From contig NZ_JBNYXW010000005.1 of NCBI RefSeq assembly GCF_051380875.1, positions 124,001 to 188,000 of the forward strand: a stretch of DNA of 64,000 bases. The letters run 5' to 3'. The stretch is from Janthinobacterium sp051380875 (GTDB lineage: Bacteria > Pseudomonadota > Gammaproteobacteria > Burkholderiales > Burkholderiaceae_D). Of the stretch, positions 46,757 through 55,921 are shown piece by piece; the first letter of the stretch is position 1; each line of letters begins with the position of its first letter. Made by a program: the position numbers and the translations under genes. The notes below the pieces were generated by a model. That model saw nothing but the letters and a program-made list of their open reading frames with translations, had not been told where the DNA came from and searched no databases.

Positions 46757-48844
46757 ATGAATCTATTTTTTGAAGAATCCGGCGATTTCAAGGTCGGCAC
46801 GGTCCTGTCGCAAGCGGGTGAAGCGTACCAGGTCGAAATGGCCAGCGGCAAGCGTACCAAGGTCAAGACCAAGGATGTGCTGTTGCAGTATGAAAAACCG
46901 GCCCCGGCCGAGCTGCTGGAGCAAGCCAAGGCTATTGCCGCCGGGATCGACCTCGATTTCCTGTGGGAAGTGGCCGGCGAAGACGAATTCGGCTTTGCCG
47001 AACTGGGCACCGAATATTTCGGCCATGCACCATTGCCAGCGGAAGCTGCCGGCCTGATCCTGGCCCTGCATTCGGCGCCCGTGTATTTCTACAAGAAGGG
47101 CCGTGGCCGCTACAAGGCCGCGCCAGAAGTATCCTTGAAGGCGGCCTTGGCCGGCATCGAAAAGAAAAAGCAGCAGGCGCTGGTACAAGCGGCGTATGTG
47201 GAAGAGCTGAAACAGAACCGCTTGCCCGCCTCGATGCAGGCGATGGTGCTGCAACTGCTGTTCAAGCCGGACAAGAACACGATTGAATACAAGGCGCTGG
47301 AAGCGGCGTGCTCGGAATTGCACACGACACCGGCGCGGCTGATGCTGGCCGCCGGCGGTATTGCTTCGCCGAAAGACTTGCACCTGTCGAAATTCCTCTT
47401 CGAAAATTTCCCCAAAGGCGCCGGTTTCCCGGCCGTGCCCGTGCCAGCGGTGACGGCCAAGCTGCCGCTGGCCGACGTGGCCGCCTTTTCCATCGACGAC
47501 GTAACCACCACCGAGATCGACGATGCCTTCTCCGTGCAGCCGCTGCCCGATGGCACGGTCAAAGTGGGTATCCACATCGCCGCGCCGGGCCTGGGCATCC
47601 GCCCGGAAGACGTGATCGACAAGATGGCGCGCCAGCGCATGTCCACCGTCTACATGCCGGGCGACAAAATTACCATGCTGCCCGATGAAGTCGTGCATGC
47701 TTTCACTCTCGCCGAAGGCACGACCTGCCCGGCCCTGTCGCTGTACGCCACGCTGGACCCGAAAGCGGACTGGGCAGTGGTCAGCACGCAGACGCGCGCC
47801 GAGCTGGTGCCGATCGCCAGCAACTTGCGGCATAACCAGTTGGATGACCTGGTCAACGAGGAAACCCTGGCCAGCGGCGAGGGAGAGTATCCGCACAAGG
47901 CCGATTTCGCCATCCTGTGGCAATGGGCGCAGCAGCTGGAACAGGGCCGCATGAAGAAGCGCGAAGCGTTTGGCCTGAAGCCGGAACAGAACAACCGCGT
48001 CGATTTCAACTTCTATGTGGAAAACGACATCGTCACCGTGGCGCGCCGCAAGCGTGGCGCGCCGCTGGACAAGATCGTCGCCGAACTGATGATTTTTGCC
48101 AATAGTACCTGGGGCAAGATGCTGCACGACCATGGCGTGCCGGGCATCTACCGCAGCCAGGGCGGCGGCAGTGGCAATAGCTGGGCGGCAAAGATGCAAG
48201 TGCGCATGGTCACCCATGCTGCGCCACACCAGGGCCTGGGCGTGGATCAATACGCCTGGAGCACTTCGCCCTTGCGCCGCTACACGGACCTGGTAAATCA
48301 ATGGCAAATCATCGCCTGCGCCGAACATGGCGTGACGGCGCCCCTGGTGGCCCCGTTCAAGCCGCGCGACGCCAATTTGTTCGCCATCGTCTCCGCATTT
48401 GATGCGGCCTATGCCGCGTATGGCGATTTCCAGTCGAACATGGAACGCTACTGGTGCTTGCGCTGGCTGGGCCAGGAAAACGCGCGCCAGGTCGACGCCG
48501 TCGTCCTGAAAGACGAAATCTTGCGCCTGGTCGACATTCCGCTGGTCATCAAGCTGCCAGGCATGCCAGCCGTGGCGCGTGGCGCCCAGGTAAAACTGGA
48601 CTTGCTGCGCTGGGATGAAGTCGACCTGAGCATCGAAGCGCGCCTGCTGGAAATTGCCGCCGTGCCGGAGGTGGCGGCCGATGCCGAACTCGACTACGAA
48701 GAAGCCGTTGACGACGAAGCCGCTGACGACGGCGGCGTGGCGGCCGAGCCATCGCTCGATGCGGCCAACCAAGTCAGCGACGCCGACGCGGAAGTGGCTG
48801 AACTGGCCAGCGAAGATGTGGTCAGCGAGCCAGAGGTCAAGTAA
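46757..48844 (+). CDS. RNase II/R-family exoribonuclease (RNB domain)
   Basis: The 695-residue protein has an RNB catalytic domain with the metal-binding block SIDDVTTTEIDDAFSV (about residues 248-263), TCPALSLYATLD and the C-terminal SPLRRYTDLVNQWQI. The N-terminal cold-shock-like domains of RNase II are hardly visible; the N-terminus (MNLFFEESGDFKVGTVLSQAGEAYQVEMASGKRTKVK) is a different beta-rich domain. An acidic Ala/Glu tail (about 640-695) ends the protein. It degrades RNA 3' to 5'. The ATG is 2 nt after the ubiC stop. Confidence 0.92.
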   Translation: MNLFFEESGDFKVGTVLSQAGEAYQVEMASGKRTKVKTKDVLLQYEKPAPAELLEQAKAIAAGIDLDFLWEVAGEDEFGFAELGTEYFGHAPLPAEAAGLILALHSAPVYFYKKGRGRYKAAPEVSLKAALAGIEKKKQQALVQAAYVEELKQNRLPASMQAMVLQLLFKPDKNTIEYKALEAACSELHTTPARLMLAAGGIASPKDLHLSKFLFENFPKGAGFPAVPVPAVTAKLPLADVAAFSIDDVTTTEIDDAFSVQPLPDGTVKVGIHIAAPGLGIRPEDVIDKMARQRMSTVYMPGDKITMLPDEVVHAFTLAEGTTCPALSLYATLDPKADWAVVSTQTRAELVPIASNLRHNQLDDLVNEETLASGEGEYPHKADFAILWQWAQQLEQGRMKKREAFGLKPEQNNRVDFNFYVENDIVTVARRKRGAPLDKIVAELMIFANSTWGKMLHDHGVPGIYRSQGGGSGNSWAAKMQVRMVTHAAPHQGLGVDQYAWSTSPLRRYTDLVNQWQIIACAEHGVTAPLVAPFKPRDANLFAIVSAFDAAYAAYGDFQSNMERYWCLRWLGQENARQVDAVVLKDEILRLVDIPLVIKLPGMPAVARGAQVKLDLLRWDEVDLSIEARLLEIAAVPEVAADAELDYEEAVDDEAADDGGVAAEPSLDAANQVSDADAEVAELASEDVVSEPEVK

Positions 48845-48951
48845 AGACTCAAGTAGGCCGTGGGGCGGTGCTGAAAATGCGTTCCGGCGCCGCCCTTTGA
48901 CGTAAAATTGAGCAGTCTTGTATCTTGTGCTTGTTGCGAACTGGGTTGCGC

Positions 48952-49839
48952 GTGAAGTCTTTCCAAGAGTATCGTTTCCTGATGATAGCCGTGGCAGTAT
49001 CGCTGCTGGCGCACGGCGCCTTGCTGGCGATGCATTTTGTCGCTCCTGCACCGCAGCGTGCCGTCGCCACCGATCCCGGCCTGGAAGTGATACTCGTCAA
49101 TGCCAAGCATGCGAACAAGCCACTGAAGGCCGATGCGCTGGCGCAAGCCAACCTCGATGGCGGTGGCCAGGCCGACAAGGGCCGTGCCAAGTCGCCTTTG
49201 CCGGACATGCGCAAGGTGGAAGAGGGCGACAGCGTCAAGGCGAGCGCCCGCCGCATCGCCGAACTGGAGCAGAAGCAGCAGGAGCTGCTGACGCAGGCGG
49301 CCAAGACTACACCCTACCGCGCCGCGCCCATCACCGAAAAAGACAAGCCCAATCCCCTGGCCACCGGTTCGGACTTGATGGAAAGCAGCAAGGCCATCGC
49401 CCGCATGGCGGCCGAGATCAGCCAGACCGTGGAAGACCAGAACAAGCGTCCGCGCAAGACCTTCATTACGCCCAGTACGCAAGAGGTTGGCTATGCCATG
49501 TATTACAAGACCTTGCAAAAACGCATCGAGGAAATCGGCACCTTGAATTTCCCGCAAAAAAATGGCCGCAAGATGTATGGCGAGCTGGTCGTGTACATTC
49601 CGATCTTCCAGGATGGCACGATTTACCAGAAAGAAGGCGGCGCCCGTGTCGAGCGCAGCTCAGGCAATCCCGCACTGGATGCGGCCGCCCTGGCCATCGT
49701 GCGCCGCGCCGCACCGTTTGGTCGTTTCCCGCCGAATATGTTGTCGAGCGACAAGGATGACCTGTGGGTGGTGATTACCCGATTCAAATTTACCCGCGAA
49801 GAAAAAATGGAAGCTAACCTGACTGGCGGCAGCAATTGA
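48952..49839 (+). CDS. TonB-family energy transducer-like protein
   Basis: The 295-residue protein has an N-terminal membrane anchor (FLMIAVAVSLLAHGALLAMHFV), a long polar, charged periplasmic linker (about 50-190) and a TonB C-terminal domain (YGELVVYIPIFQDGTIYQKE, NPALDAAALAIVRRAAPFGRFP). It should pass proton-motive energy to outer membrane receptors or act in envelope stability. No exbB or exbD is beside it. The GTG at 48952 gives the family N-terminus; an ATG ten codons later would shorten the anchor. The TTG start of aroE overlaps its stop by 4 nt. Confidence 0.82.
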   Translation: MKSFQEYRFLMIAVAVSLLAHGALLAMHFVAPAPQRAVATDPGLEVILVNAKHANKPLKADALAQANLDGGGQADKGRAKSPLPDMRKVEEGDSVKASARRIAELEQKQQELLTQAAKTTPYRAAPITEKDKPNPLATGSDLMESSKAIARMAAEISQTVEDQNKRPRKTFITPSTQEVGYAMYYKTLQKRIEEIGTLNFPQKNGRKMYGELVVYIPIFQDGTIYQKEGGARVERSSGNPALDAAALAIVRRAAPFGRFPPNMLSSDKDDLWVVITRFKFTREEKMEANLTGGSN

Positions 49840-50678
49840 ACACACACACGATAAATCCTGATCAATATTGCGTCTTCGGCAATCCGATCGCCCACAGCAA
49901 GTCGCCGCTGATTCACGCCGCCTTTGCCTTGCAGACGGGCGAGGCTATCGTCTACGAGCGCCGGCTGGCACCGCTGGACGGTTTTGCGCTGGCGGCGCGC
50001 ACCTTTGCCGCCGAGGGTGGCAAGGGCGCGAATGTGACGGTGCCCTTTAAACTGGACGCGTGCGCGCTGGCCACCGAACTGACGCCGCGCGCGCAGGCGG
50101 CGGGCGCCGTCAATACCCTGCGTTTCGATGGTGAAACCATTCTTGGCGACAATACCGATGGCGCCGGCCTGGTGGCCGATATTGTGCGCAACGCCGGCAT
50201 GGCCATAGCCGGCAAGCGCATCTTGCTGCTGGGCGCGGGTGGTGCCGCGCGCGGCGTGGTGCTGCCCTTGCTGGAACAGGCGCCACAGGAAATATTCATT
50301 GCCAATCGCACCGTGGCCACGGCCGAGGCGCTGGTGACGCAATTTGCCGAGTCGCTCAGCCACCCCGGGCAGTTGCGTGCCGGTGCTTTCGCACAGCCCG
50401 AGGGCCAGTTCGATATTGTCATCAATGCCACTTCGGCCAGTCTGGCGGGCGACTTGCCGCCCGTGCCCGTCAGTGTCTTCGGCAGCCAGACCCTGGCGCT
50501 GGACATGATGTATGGCGCGCAAGCCACCGTCTTCATGGATTTTGCCGCCCAGCATGGCGCGCAGGTGCGCGATGGCCTGGGCATGCTGGTCGAGCAGGCG
50601 GCCGAAGCGTTTTATGTGTGGCGCGGCGTGCGGCCGCAGACGCAGGACTTGCTGGCGCAGCTGCGCAGTGCCCTGTGA
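49836..50678 (+). CDS. aroE: Shikimate dehydrogenase
   Basis: The 280-residue protein has the shikimate-binding block VFGNPIAHSKSPLIHAAFA with the catalytic Lys and later GANVTVPFK, the Asp in NTDGAGL, and the NADP-binding loop LLLGAGGAARGVVLPLL. It reduces 3-dehydroshikimate. The start is an uncommon TTG that overlaps the stop of the tonB-like gene (TTGA); no ATG or GTG lies before the conserved block, which supports it. Its stop overlaps the mtgA GTG. Confidence 0.94.
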   Translation: MNTHTINPDQYCVFGNPIAHSKSPLIHAAFALQTGEAIVYERRLAPLDGFALAARTFAAEGGKGANVTVPFKLDACALATELTPRAQAAGAVNTLRFDGETILGDNTDGAGLVADIVRNAGMAIAGKRILLLGAGGAARGVVLPLLEQAPQEIFIANRTVATAEALVTQFAESLSHPGQLRAGAFAQPEGQFDIVINATSASLAGDLPPVPVSVFGSQTLALDMMYGAQATVFMDFAAQHGAQVRDGLGMLVEQAAEAFYVWRGVRPQTQDLLAQLRSAL

Positions 50679-51397
50679 GCGGCGGCAAGAAGGGTATCCG
50701 CAGCGCCAGTCGCTACGGCTGGATCAAGTGGCTGTTCATCGTGCCCGTGCTGGCCTTTATCGTCGTGCAACTGTATTTCTTCCTGCAAATCTGCTGGTGG
50801 GTCGAGCATAATCCCGGCAGTACGGCTTTCATGCGCGAGCAATTATCTGCTTTGCAAGAGAAGAACCCGAATGCGACGATCAAGCAGACCTGGGTGCCGT
50901 ACAACCGCATCTCGAACAATTTGAAGCGCGCCATCATCGCCTCGGAAGATGCGAATTTTTCCGAACATGAAGGCGTCGACTGGGATGCCTTGCAAAAGGC
51001 CTATGAAAAAAACACTAAAAAGCAAAAGGTCGTGGCGGGTGGCTCCACCATCACGCAGCAACTGGCGAAGAATCTGTTCCTGTCCGGATCGCGCAGCTAT
51101 GTGCGCAAGGGCCAGGAGCTGATCATCACGTATATGCTGGAAAGCCTGATGGACAAGCAGCGCATTTTTGAAATCTACCTCAATGTGGTGGAGTTTGGCA
51201 CGGGTATCTTCGGTGCCGAGGCGGCGGCGCGCCATTATTACCACGTCAGCGCGGCCAGCCTGAGCGCGGCGCAAGCGGCGAAACTGGCGGTGATGCTACC
51301 CAACCCCCGCTTCTATGACCGCCACCGCGATACGGGCTACCTGAACCGGCGCACCGGCGTGATCCTGCGCCGCATGGGAGCGGCTGCATTGCCCTGA
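50675..51397 (+). CDS. mtgA: Monofunctional peptidoglycan glycosyltransferase MtgA
   Basis: The 240-residue protein has one N-terminal membrane helix (WLFIVPVLAFIVVQLYFFLQI) and a GT51 domain: ASEDANFSEHEGVDWDALQKAYE with the catalytic Glu, GGSTITQQLAKNLFL and the YLNVVEFG block. It polymerises lipid II into glycan strands without a transpeptidase domain. The GTG start overlaps the aroE stop (GTGA). A frame extending upstream lies inside aroE and is rejected. Confidence 0.95.
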   Translation: MSGGKKGIRSASRYGWIKWLFIVPVLAFIVVQLYFFLQICWWVEHNPGSTAFMREQLSALQEKNPNATIKQTWVPYNRISNNLKRAIIASEDANFSEHEGVDWDALQKAYEKNTKKQKVVAGGSTITQQLAKNLFLSGSRSYVRKGQELIITYMLESLMDKQRIFEIYLNVVEFGTGIFGAEAAARHYYHVSAASLSAAQAAKLAVMLPNPRFYDRHRDTGYLNRRTGVILRRMGAAALP

Positions 51398-51620
51398 CGG
51401 CAGCCAAGGTTGCTTTGCATAAAATCAAAGCTGCATCATTGCCACTATTGCGGCGCAGCATCTTAATCCACCCATTTGGTGCAGCGCCGCGCATTTTCCA
51501 TGAAAAAGGGCAGTGCAGGGGTGGTCGTGAAAAGGCCTTTGCGGGTACACTTGCGCTGTTTTCATTTTTGGCGCCAGCGCCAGCACATCACGATAACCTA
51601 ACCTCCGGCTGAGAGCGCGC

Positions 51621-52586
51621 ATGATCAATGTCTTTGTATTACAGAATGGCCGGCTCAACCAGGTGCCGATCGACAGCCGCGCAGACCTGGAAAACGCTGA
51701 ACCGGTGTGGGTCGACCTGACCGATCCCACCGATGACGAACGGGCCTGGGTCAAGGCCATCTACAACGTCACCCTGCCGGGCGAAGACGAAGTCAAGGAT
51801 ATTGAAGCGTCGGCCCGCTATTACGAAGCGGAAAACGGCGACCTGCATCTGCGCACGGACTTTTTGCGCGAAGAAGACGATGGCCCGTCGCGTGTCATCA
51901 CCGTGGCGTTCATTCTTGCCCGCAAGATTTTATTTTCCATGCATACGGACGACTTGCCCGTGTTCCGCCTGGTGCGCATGCGCGCCCGTTCGCGGCCCGG
52001 TTCCATCGCCGACTACATGGATGTGCTGCTCGATCTGTACGCTACCGATGCCGAATATTCGGCGGACGTGCTCGAAGGCATCTACCAGAACCTGGAAGAA
52101 GTCAGCACGCGCGTGCTGCAAAAGGAATTTACCGATGCGCATGCGGCCGAAGCGCTGAATGCTATTGCTCACGAGGAAGATTTGAATGGGCGTATCCGCC
52201 GCAACATGATGGATACGCGCCGCGCCGTGAGCTTCCTGATGCGCGGCCGACTATTGAATTCCGAGCAGTTCGAGGAAGCGCGGCAGATTTTGCGCGATAT
52301 CGAATCGCTCGATGGCCACACGTCTTTCCTGTTCGACAAGATCAACTTCCTGATGGATGCCACCGTCGGCTTCATCAACATTAACCAGAACAAGATCATC
52401 AAGATCTTCTCCGTGGCCAGCGTCGCCTTTTTGCCGCCCACCCTGATTGCCAGCGTGTACGGCATGAACTTCAAGCTGATGCCCGAGCTGGAATGGTCGT
52501 TCGGCTACCCGTGGGCCTGGGGTTTGATGATCACCAGCGCCATCGCGCCATTCCTGTACTTCCGCCACCGCGGCTGGCTGAAATAA
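51621..52586 (+). CDS. corA: CorA-type magnesium/cobalt channel
   Basis: The 321-residue protein has a long cytoplasmic N-terminal part and two C-terminal membrane helices with the pore motif YGMNF (about residues 277-281) and the following loop KLMPELEW. It admits Mg2+ and Co2+ into the cell. The length is typical. It is a single-gene unit with a hairpin after the stop. The ATG is preceded by a weak GGCTGAGA region. Confidence 0.95.
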   Translation: MINVFVLQNGRLNQVPIDSRADLENAEPVWVDLTDPTDDERAWVKAIYNVTLPGEDEVKDIEASARYYEAENGDLHLRTDFLREEDDGPSRVITVAFILARKILFSMHTDDLPVFRLVRMRARSRPGSIADYMDVLLDLYATDAEYSADVLEGIYQNLEEVSTRVLQKEFTDAHAAEALNAIAHEEDLNGRIRRNMMDTRRAVSFLMRGRLLNSEQFEEARQILRDIESLDGHTSFLFDKINFLMDATVGFININQNKIIKIFSVASVAFLPPTLIASVYGMNFKLMPELEWSFGYPWAWGLMITSAIAPFLYFRHRGWLK

Positions 52587-52595
52587 ATCAGCAGC

Positions 52596-52621
52596 GCCGG
52601 GACGCTCCACAGCGTCCCGGC
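52596..52621 (+). terminator. Hairpin downstream of corA
   Basis: GCCGGGACGCT pairs perfectly with AGCGTCCCGGC around CCAC, 10 nt after the stop. No T run follows, so it is a weak terminator or an mRNA-protecting end. Confidence 0.6.
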
Positions 52622-52885
52622 GGCGGCATTGGTCCACTGCCGATTTCAAGGCAAACGCAGAAAATTCAAAAATCAGCGATAATCAGTGGGTTTACGTGGT
52701 ATTGAATTGGTATTTTTCGCTGCTGTCACTAATCTTGCCCCGCTTGCGCTCTTCCTGAAAAAAAGTATCACTATCTGTCCGCTTTTGGCGTGGCAGCGCC
52801 CGCCTGTTCCACCCATGATCGTTGCGACGCCAGCCTAGCCGGCTCGCCGCTGCATTCCCGTCACCGTTGTTCTTCTGGAGAGTCC

Positions 52886-53620
52886 ATGTCTGATACCGCT
52901 ACCACCCCACCGCGCTTTACCCATTTGATCAGCGACTGCGATGGCGTACTGATCGACAGCGAGGCCGTGGCCCTGCGAGCGCTGCTGGAGCTGCTGACGC
53001 CGCGCCTGCCGAACTTGCCCGAAGGCATCACCGTGCAAGGCTTGATCGAGCCGCGGCTGGGCCAGCGCCTGGTGCCGCTGATGCAGGATATCTACAAGGA
53101 ACTGGGCTTGCCGCAATTGCCAGCCGACGACATCATGGCCATCGGCAATGCCGTCGATGCGGCCTGCGATGCGCAATTGCGCGCCGTGCCGGGCGTGGCG
53201 CAGGCGCTGGCCGCCATTCCCCTGCCCAAGGCCGTGGCCTCAAACAGCGTCAGCGCGCGCGTGCTGTCAGCGCTCGAACGCACCGGCATGGCACCCTTGT
53301 TCCAGAGCCGCGTTTTTACGCCGGACCTGGTGGGCCACGCGAAACCGCATCCGGGTGTCTACCTGGCGGCGGCGGCCGCCTTCGGCGTGCCACCCAGCCA
53401 GTGCCTGGTGCTGGAAGACAGCGTCACGGGCGTGACGGCTGCCGTGGCAGCGGGCATGACGGTATTGGGTTTCATTGGCGGCGGGCATATCGCCGCTGGC
53501 CAGGAGGAGCGCCTGAAGGCGGCCGGCGCGCAGGTCGTCTTTGCCGACATGGCCAGCCTGCCGGCGCTGGTGGCCTCGCTCATGCAGACCGCCGACGTGC
53601 AGCAAGCTGCCTGGGTTTAG
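52886..53620 (+). CDS. HAD-superfamily phosphatase (6-phosphogluconate/polyol-phosphatase-like)
   Basis: The 244-residue protein has the HAD motif I DCDGVLIDSE (about residues 19-28), motif II SNS (ASNSVSARVL), motif III Lys in GHAKPHPGVYL and motif IV VLEDSVTGVTAA. It is a subfamily IA phosphatase with a helical cap. TGGAGAG precedes the ATG. It converges on the SDR gene, the two stops overlapping by 4 nt, and stands at the edge of the sugar-alcohol cluster, so it may dephosphorylate a sugar phosphate of that pathway; this is inference. Confidence 0.88.
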   Translation: MSDTATTPPRFTHLISDCDGVLIDSEAVALRALLELLTPRLPNLPEGITVQGLIEPRLGQRLVPLMQDIYKELGLPQLPADDIMAIGNAVDAACDAQLRAVPGVAQALAAIPLPKAVASNSVSARVLSALERTGMAPLFQSRVFTPDLVGHAKPHPGVYLAAAAAFGVPPSQCLVLEDSVTGVTAAVAAGMTVLGFIGGGHIAAGQEERLKAAGAQVVFADMASLPALVASLMQTADVQQAAWV

Positions 53621-54348
53621 CGGCAGGTATAGCCCCCATCGATCGGCAGGCTGACGCCGCTGATCATGGCGGCGGCGTCGCTGAGCAGGAATAAAATCGG
53701 TCCGGCCACGTCTTCCGGCGTGGCGAAGCGGCGCAGCGGAATAGCGGCGAGCATGGGATCGCTCTTGGCCGGATCGCGCCACGCCCGTTCGGCCATCGGC
53801 GTCAGGGTCACGGTGGGATTGACGCTGTTGATGCGGATGCCGTGCGGCCCCAGTTCCAGGCACAGGCTGCGCGTGATCGCATCCAGGGCGGCCTTCGACG
53901 CGCAGTAGGACAGATGATCGTCCAGTGCCACCAGCGATGCCTGGCTCGACACATTTACGATGCTGCCCGCACGCCCCTCGCGCAGCATGATCTGCGCCAC
54001 ATGGCGCGCCATCATGGCCGCGCCGCGTGCATTGACGGCCATCACACGGTCAAAACTCTCCGCATCGAGCGCCAGGCAGGGCCCAAGCAGCGCTATGCCT
54101 GAACAATTGACGAGGCCGTCGATGCCGCTCAGCGGGGCCAGCGCGGCCACCATGGCTGGCGTATCGCTGATGTCGAGCTGCAGGGGCTGGCATCCCGTCT
54201 CGTCGGCCAGCGCGGCCAGCCGTTCGGCGTTTTGCCCGATGGCGAAGACCTCGGCGCCGGCCGCGCGCAGCATGCGGGCCGCGACCAGGCCGATGCCGCT
54301 GGAGGCGCCCGTGACGATGAATTTCTTGTGGCGAAAATCGAATAGCAT
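53617..54348 (-). CDS. SDR-family dehydrogenase (L-xylulose/dicarbonyl-reductase-like)
   Basis: The 243-residue protein has the cofactor motif VTGASSGIGLVAA (about residues 12-24), the NCSG variant of NNAG, the catalytic Ser and YCASK motif (Tyr at about 150) and the ending LPIDGGYTCR. The block VNPTVTLTPMAERAW is much like mammalian L-xylulose reductase (DCXR). It probably interconverts a ketose and a polyol. It lies 7 nt after the FGGY kinase gene in the same direction and ends the operon. Confidence 0.88.
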   Translation of the reverse strand: MLFDFRHKKFIVTGASSGIGLVAARMLRAAGAEVFAIGQNAERLAALADETGCQPLQLDISDTPAMVAALAPLSGIDGLVNCSGIALLGPCLALDAESFDRVMAVNARGAAMMARHVAQIMLREGRAGSIVNVSSQASLVALDDHLSYCASKAALDAITRSLCLELGPHGIRINSVNPTVTLTPMAERAWRDPAKSDPMLAAIPLRRFATPEDVAGPILFLLSDAAAMISGVSLPIDGGYTCR

Positions 54349-54355
54349 GCGGTAT

Positions 54356-55906
54356 TTACTCCTGGTTGTCGCTGTGGATGCGGTGCATCAATGGTTGCAA
54401 GGCGGGATAGGCCTCGCAGTAGCGGGCGAAGGCGTGGCGGTAGGCGCTGCTGGCGGCGGCCTGCGGCGTGCTGCGCGGCACCAGGGTGACCCAGCCCCGC
54501 TGCGCCGCTTCCTTGCCGATCAGGCCCGTGCCTAGCGCCGCCAGCAAGGCCGCACCCAGCGCCGCTTCGACGTTTTCCGCGATGGTATAGACGGGATAGC
54601 CGGTGATGTCGGCAATGATCTGCATCCACAGGCTGGACTGCGCGGCGCCGCCGACGACGATCAGCTTGTCATCGAGCGCGACATTGCCAGCCCCCTTGGC
54701 GCCGGCCTCGATATTGTGTTTCAGTGCAAAACTGACTCCTTCCAGCACGGCCCGGTACAAATGGGCGCGTCGGTGATACAGGCTCAGGCCCAGGAAGGCG
54801 CCGCTGGCCCTGGCATCCCAGATGGGGCTGCGCTCGCCCATCAGGTAGGGCAGGAACAGCACGCCGTCCGAGCCGGGCGGGATTTCTTGCGCATAGTCTT
54901 CCATCAACTGGTGCACATCGGCATGGCCCAGCTGCCTGGCCGCCTCCACATCGGCTTGGCAAAACTCGTCGCGGAACCAGCTGACGGAGGCGCCGGCCGT
55001 AATGGCGCCGCCAAACACATACAGGTCAGACTGGCTGTTGAATACATGCGGCATGCTGATCAAGCCATGGCGGGCATCAACTTGCTGATGGATATAGCCC
55101 CAGCACATGCTGGTGCCTATCATCGCCACGTGCTGCCCGGCGCGGCTGGCGCCAGCCGCAAACGTGGCTACGGCCGCGTCCACGCCGCCCGCGATCACGG
55201 GGGTGCCGGCCAGCAGGCCAAGCTGCTGCGCCGCGAGGGGCAGCAGCGTGCCCACCACCTCGGACGAGTCGACCAGGCGCGTCGGCATCATGCGCGCGGG
55301 AATGCCAAGTTCCTCCAGCATGGGCGCTGACCAGCGGCGCGCGGCCAGGTCGTACACGCCACCGATATTGCCGGCCGAACTGTGATCGACGGCCACTTCC
55401 CCGCACAGCAGATAGTTGATGTAGCTGTTCGGCGGCAGGAAGTACTGCGTTTTTTCCCAGATGGCGGACCGGTGGCGCTTGAGCCACAGCATTTTGGTGT
55501 AGCCGTAATAGCTGTCGACGCCGTTGCCGGTGACGGCATACAGGCGTTCTAGGTCGACATGTTCCTTGACCCAGGCCACTTCCTCCGTGGCGCGGCGGTC
55601 CATCCAGATCAGGCAGGGATGCAGGGGTTCCATGGCGGCATCGACGGCAATGCCGGAGCCGCCATACAGGCTGCTGACGCAGATGGCCTTGATGCTTTCC
55701 GCCGGCAAGCCGCTTTTTAGCAGCACCTGCCGCACGCACGCCAGCACGGCGTCGTACCATACGGCCGGCCATTGCTCGGCCCACAATGGCCGGGGCGTGT
55801 CGACCTGGTAGCCGTGTGCATGCTGGGCCACGATGGCGCCTTTGCAGTCGACCAGCAGCGCCTTGGTGCTTTGCGTGCCGATGTCAACACCGATGACGTA
55901 ATCCAT
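54356..55906 (-). CDS. FGGY-family carbohydrate kinase (ketose/polyol kinase)
   Basis: The 516-residue protein starts MDYVIGVDIGTQSTKALL, the phosphate motif of FGGY kinases. It has SSLYGGSGIAVD, CLIWMDRRA, the GTSMCWG segment and the ATP-binding GGAAQSSLWMQIIADITGYPV. Family members phosphorylate xylulose, ribulose, erythrulose or erythritol. The preferred substrate cannot be derived. Neighbours are a threitol-type dehydrogenase 15 nt upstream and a DCXR-like SDR downstream, so a keto-tetrose or keto-pentose is likely. Confidence 0.9.
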   Translation of the reverse strand: MDYVIGVDIGTQSTKALLVDCKGAIVAQHAHGYQVDTPRPLWAEQWPAVWYDAVLACVRQVLLKSGLPAESIKAICVSSLYGGSGIAVDAAMEPLHPCLIWMDRRATEEVAWVKEHVDLERLYAVTGNGVDSYYGYTKMLWLKRHRSAIWEKTQYFLPPNSYINYLLCGEVAVDHSSAGNIGGVYDLAARRWSAPMLEELGIPARMMPTRLVDSSEVVGTLLPLAAQQLGLLAGTPVIAGGVDAAVATFAAGASRAGQHVAMIGTSMCWGYIHQQVDARHGLISMPHVFNSQSDLYVFGGAITAGASVSWFRDEFCQADVEAARQLGHADVHQLMEDYAQEIPPGSDGVLFLPYLMGERSPIWDARASGAFLGLSLYHRRAHLYRAVLEGVSFALKHNIEAGAKGAGNVALDDKLIVVGGAAQSSLWMQIIADITGYPVYTIAENVEAALGAALLAALGTGLIGKEAAQRGWVTLVPRSTPQAAASSAYRHAFARYCEAYPALQPLMHRIHSDNQE

Positions 55907-55921
55907 GCCGGTTTTCCTTGT

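Noticed and set aside
46763..49051. A 762-codon minus-strand open frame
   Set aside because: It is antisense to the RNB exonuclease, whose catalytic motifs are intact.
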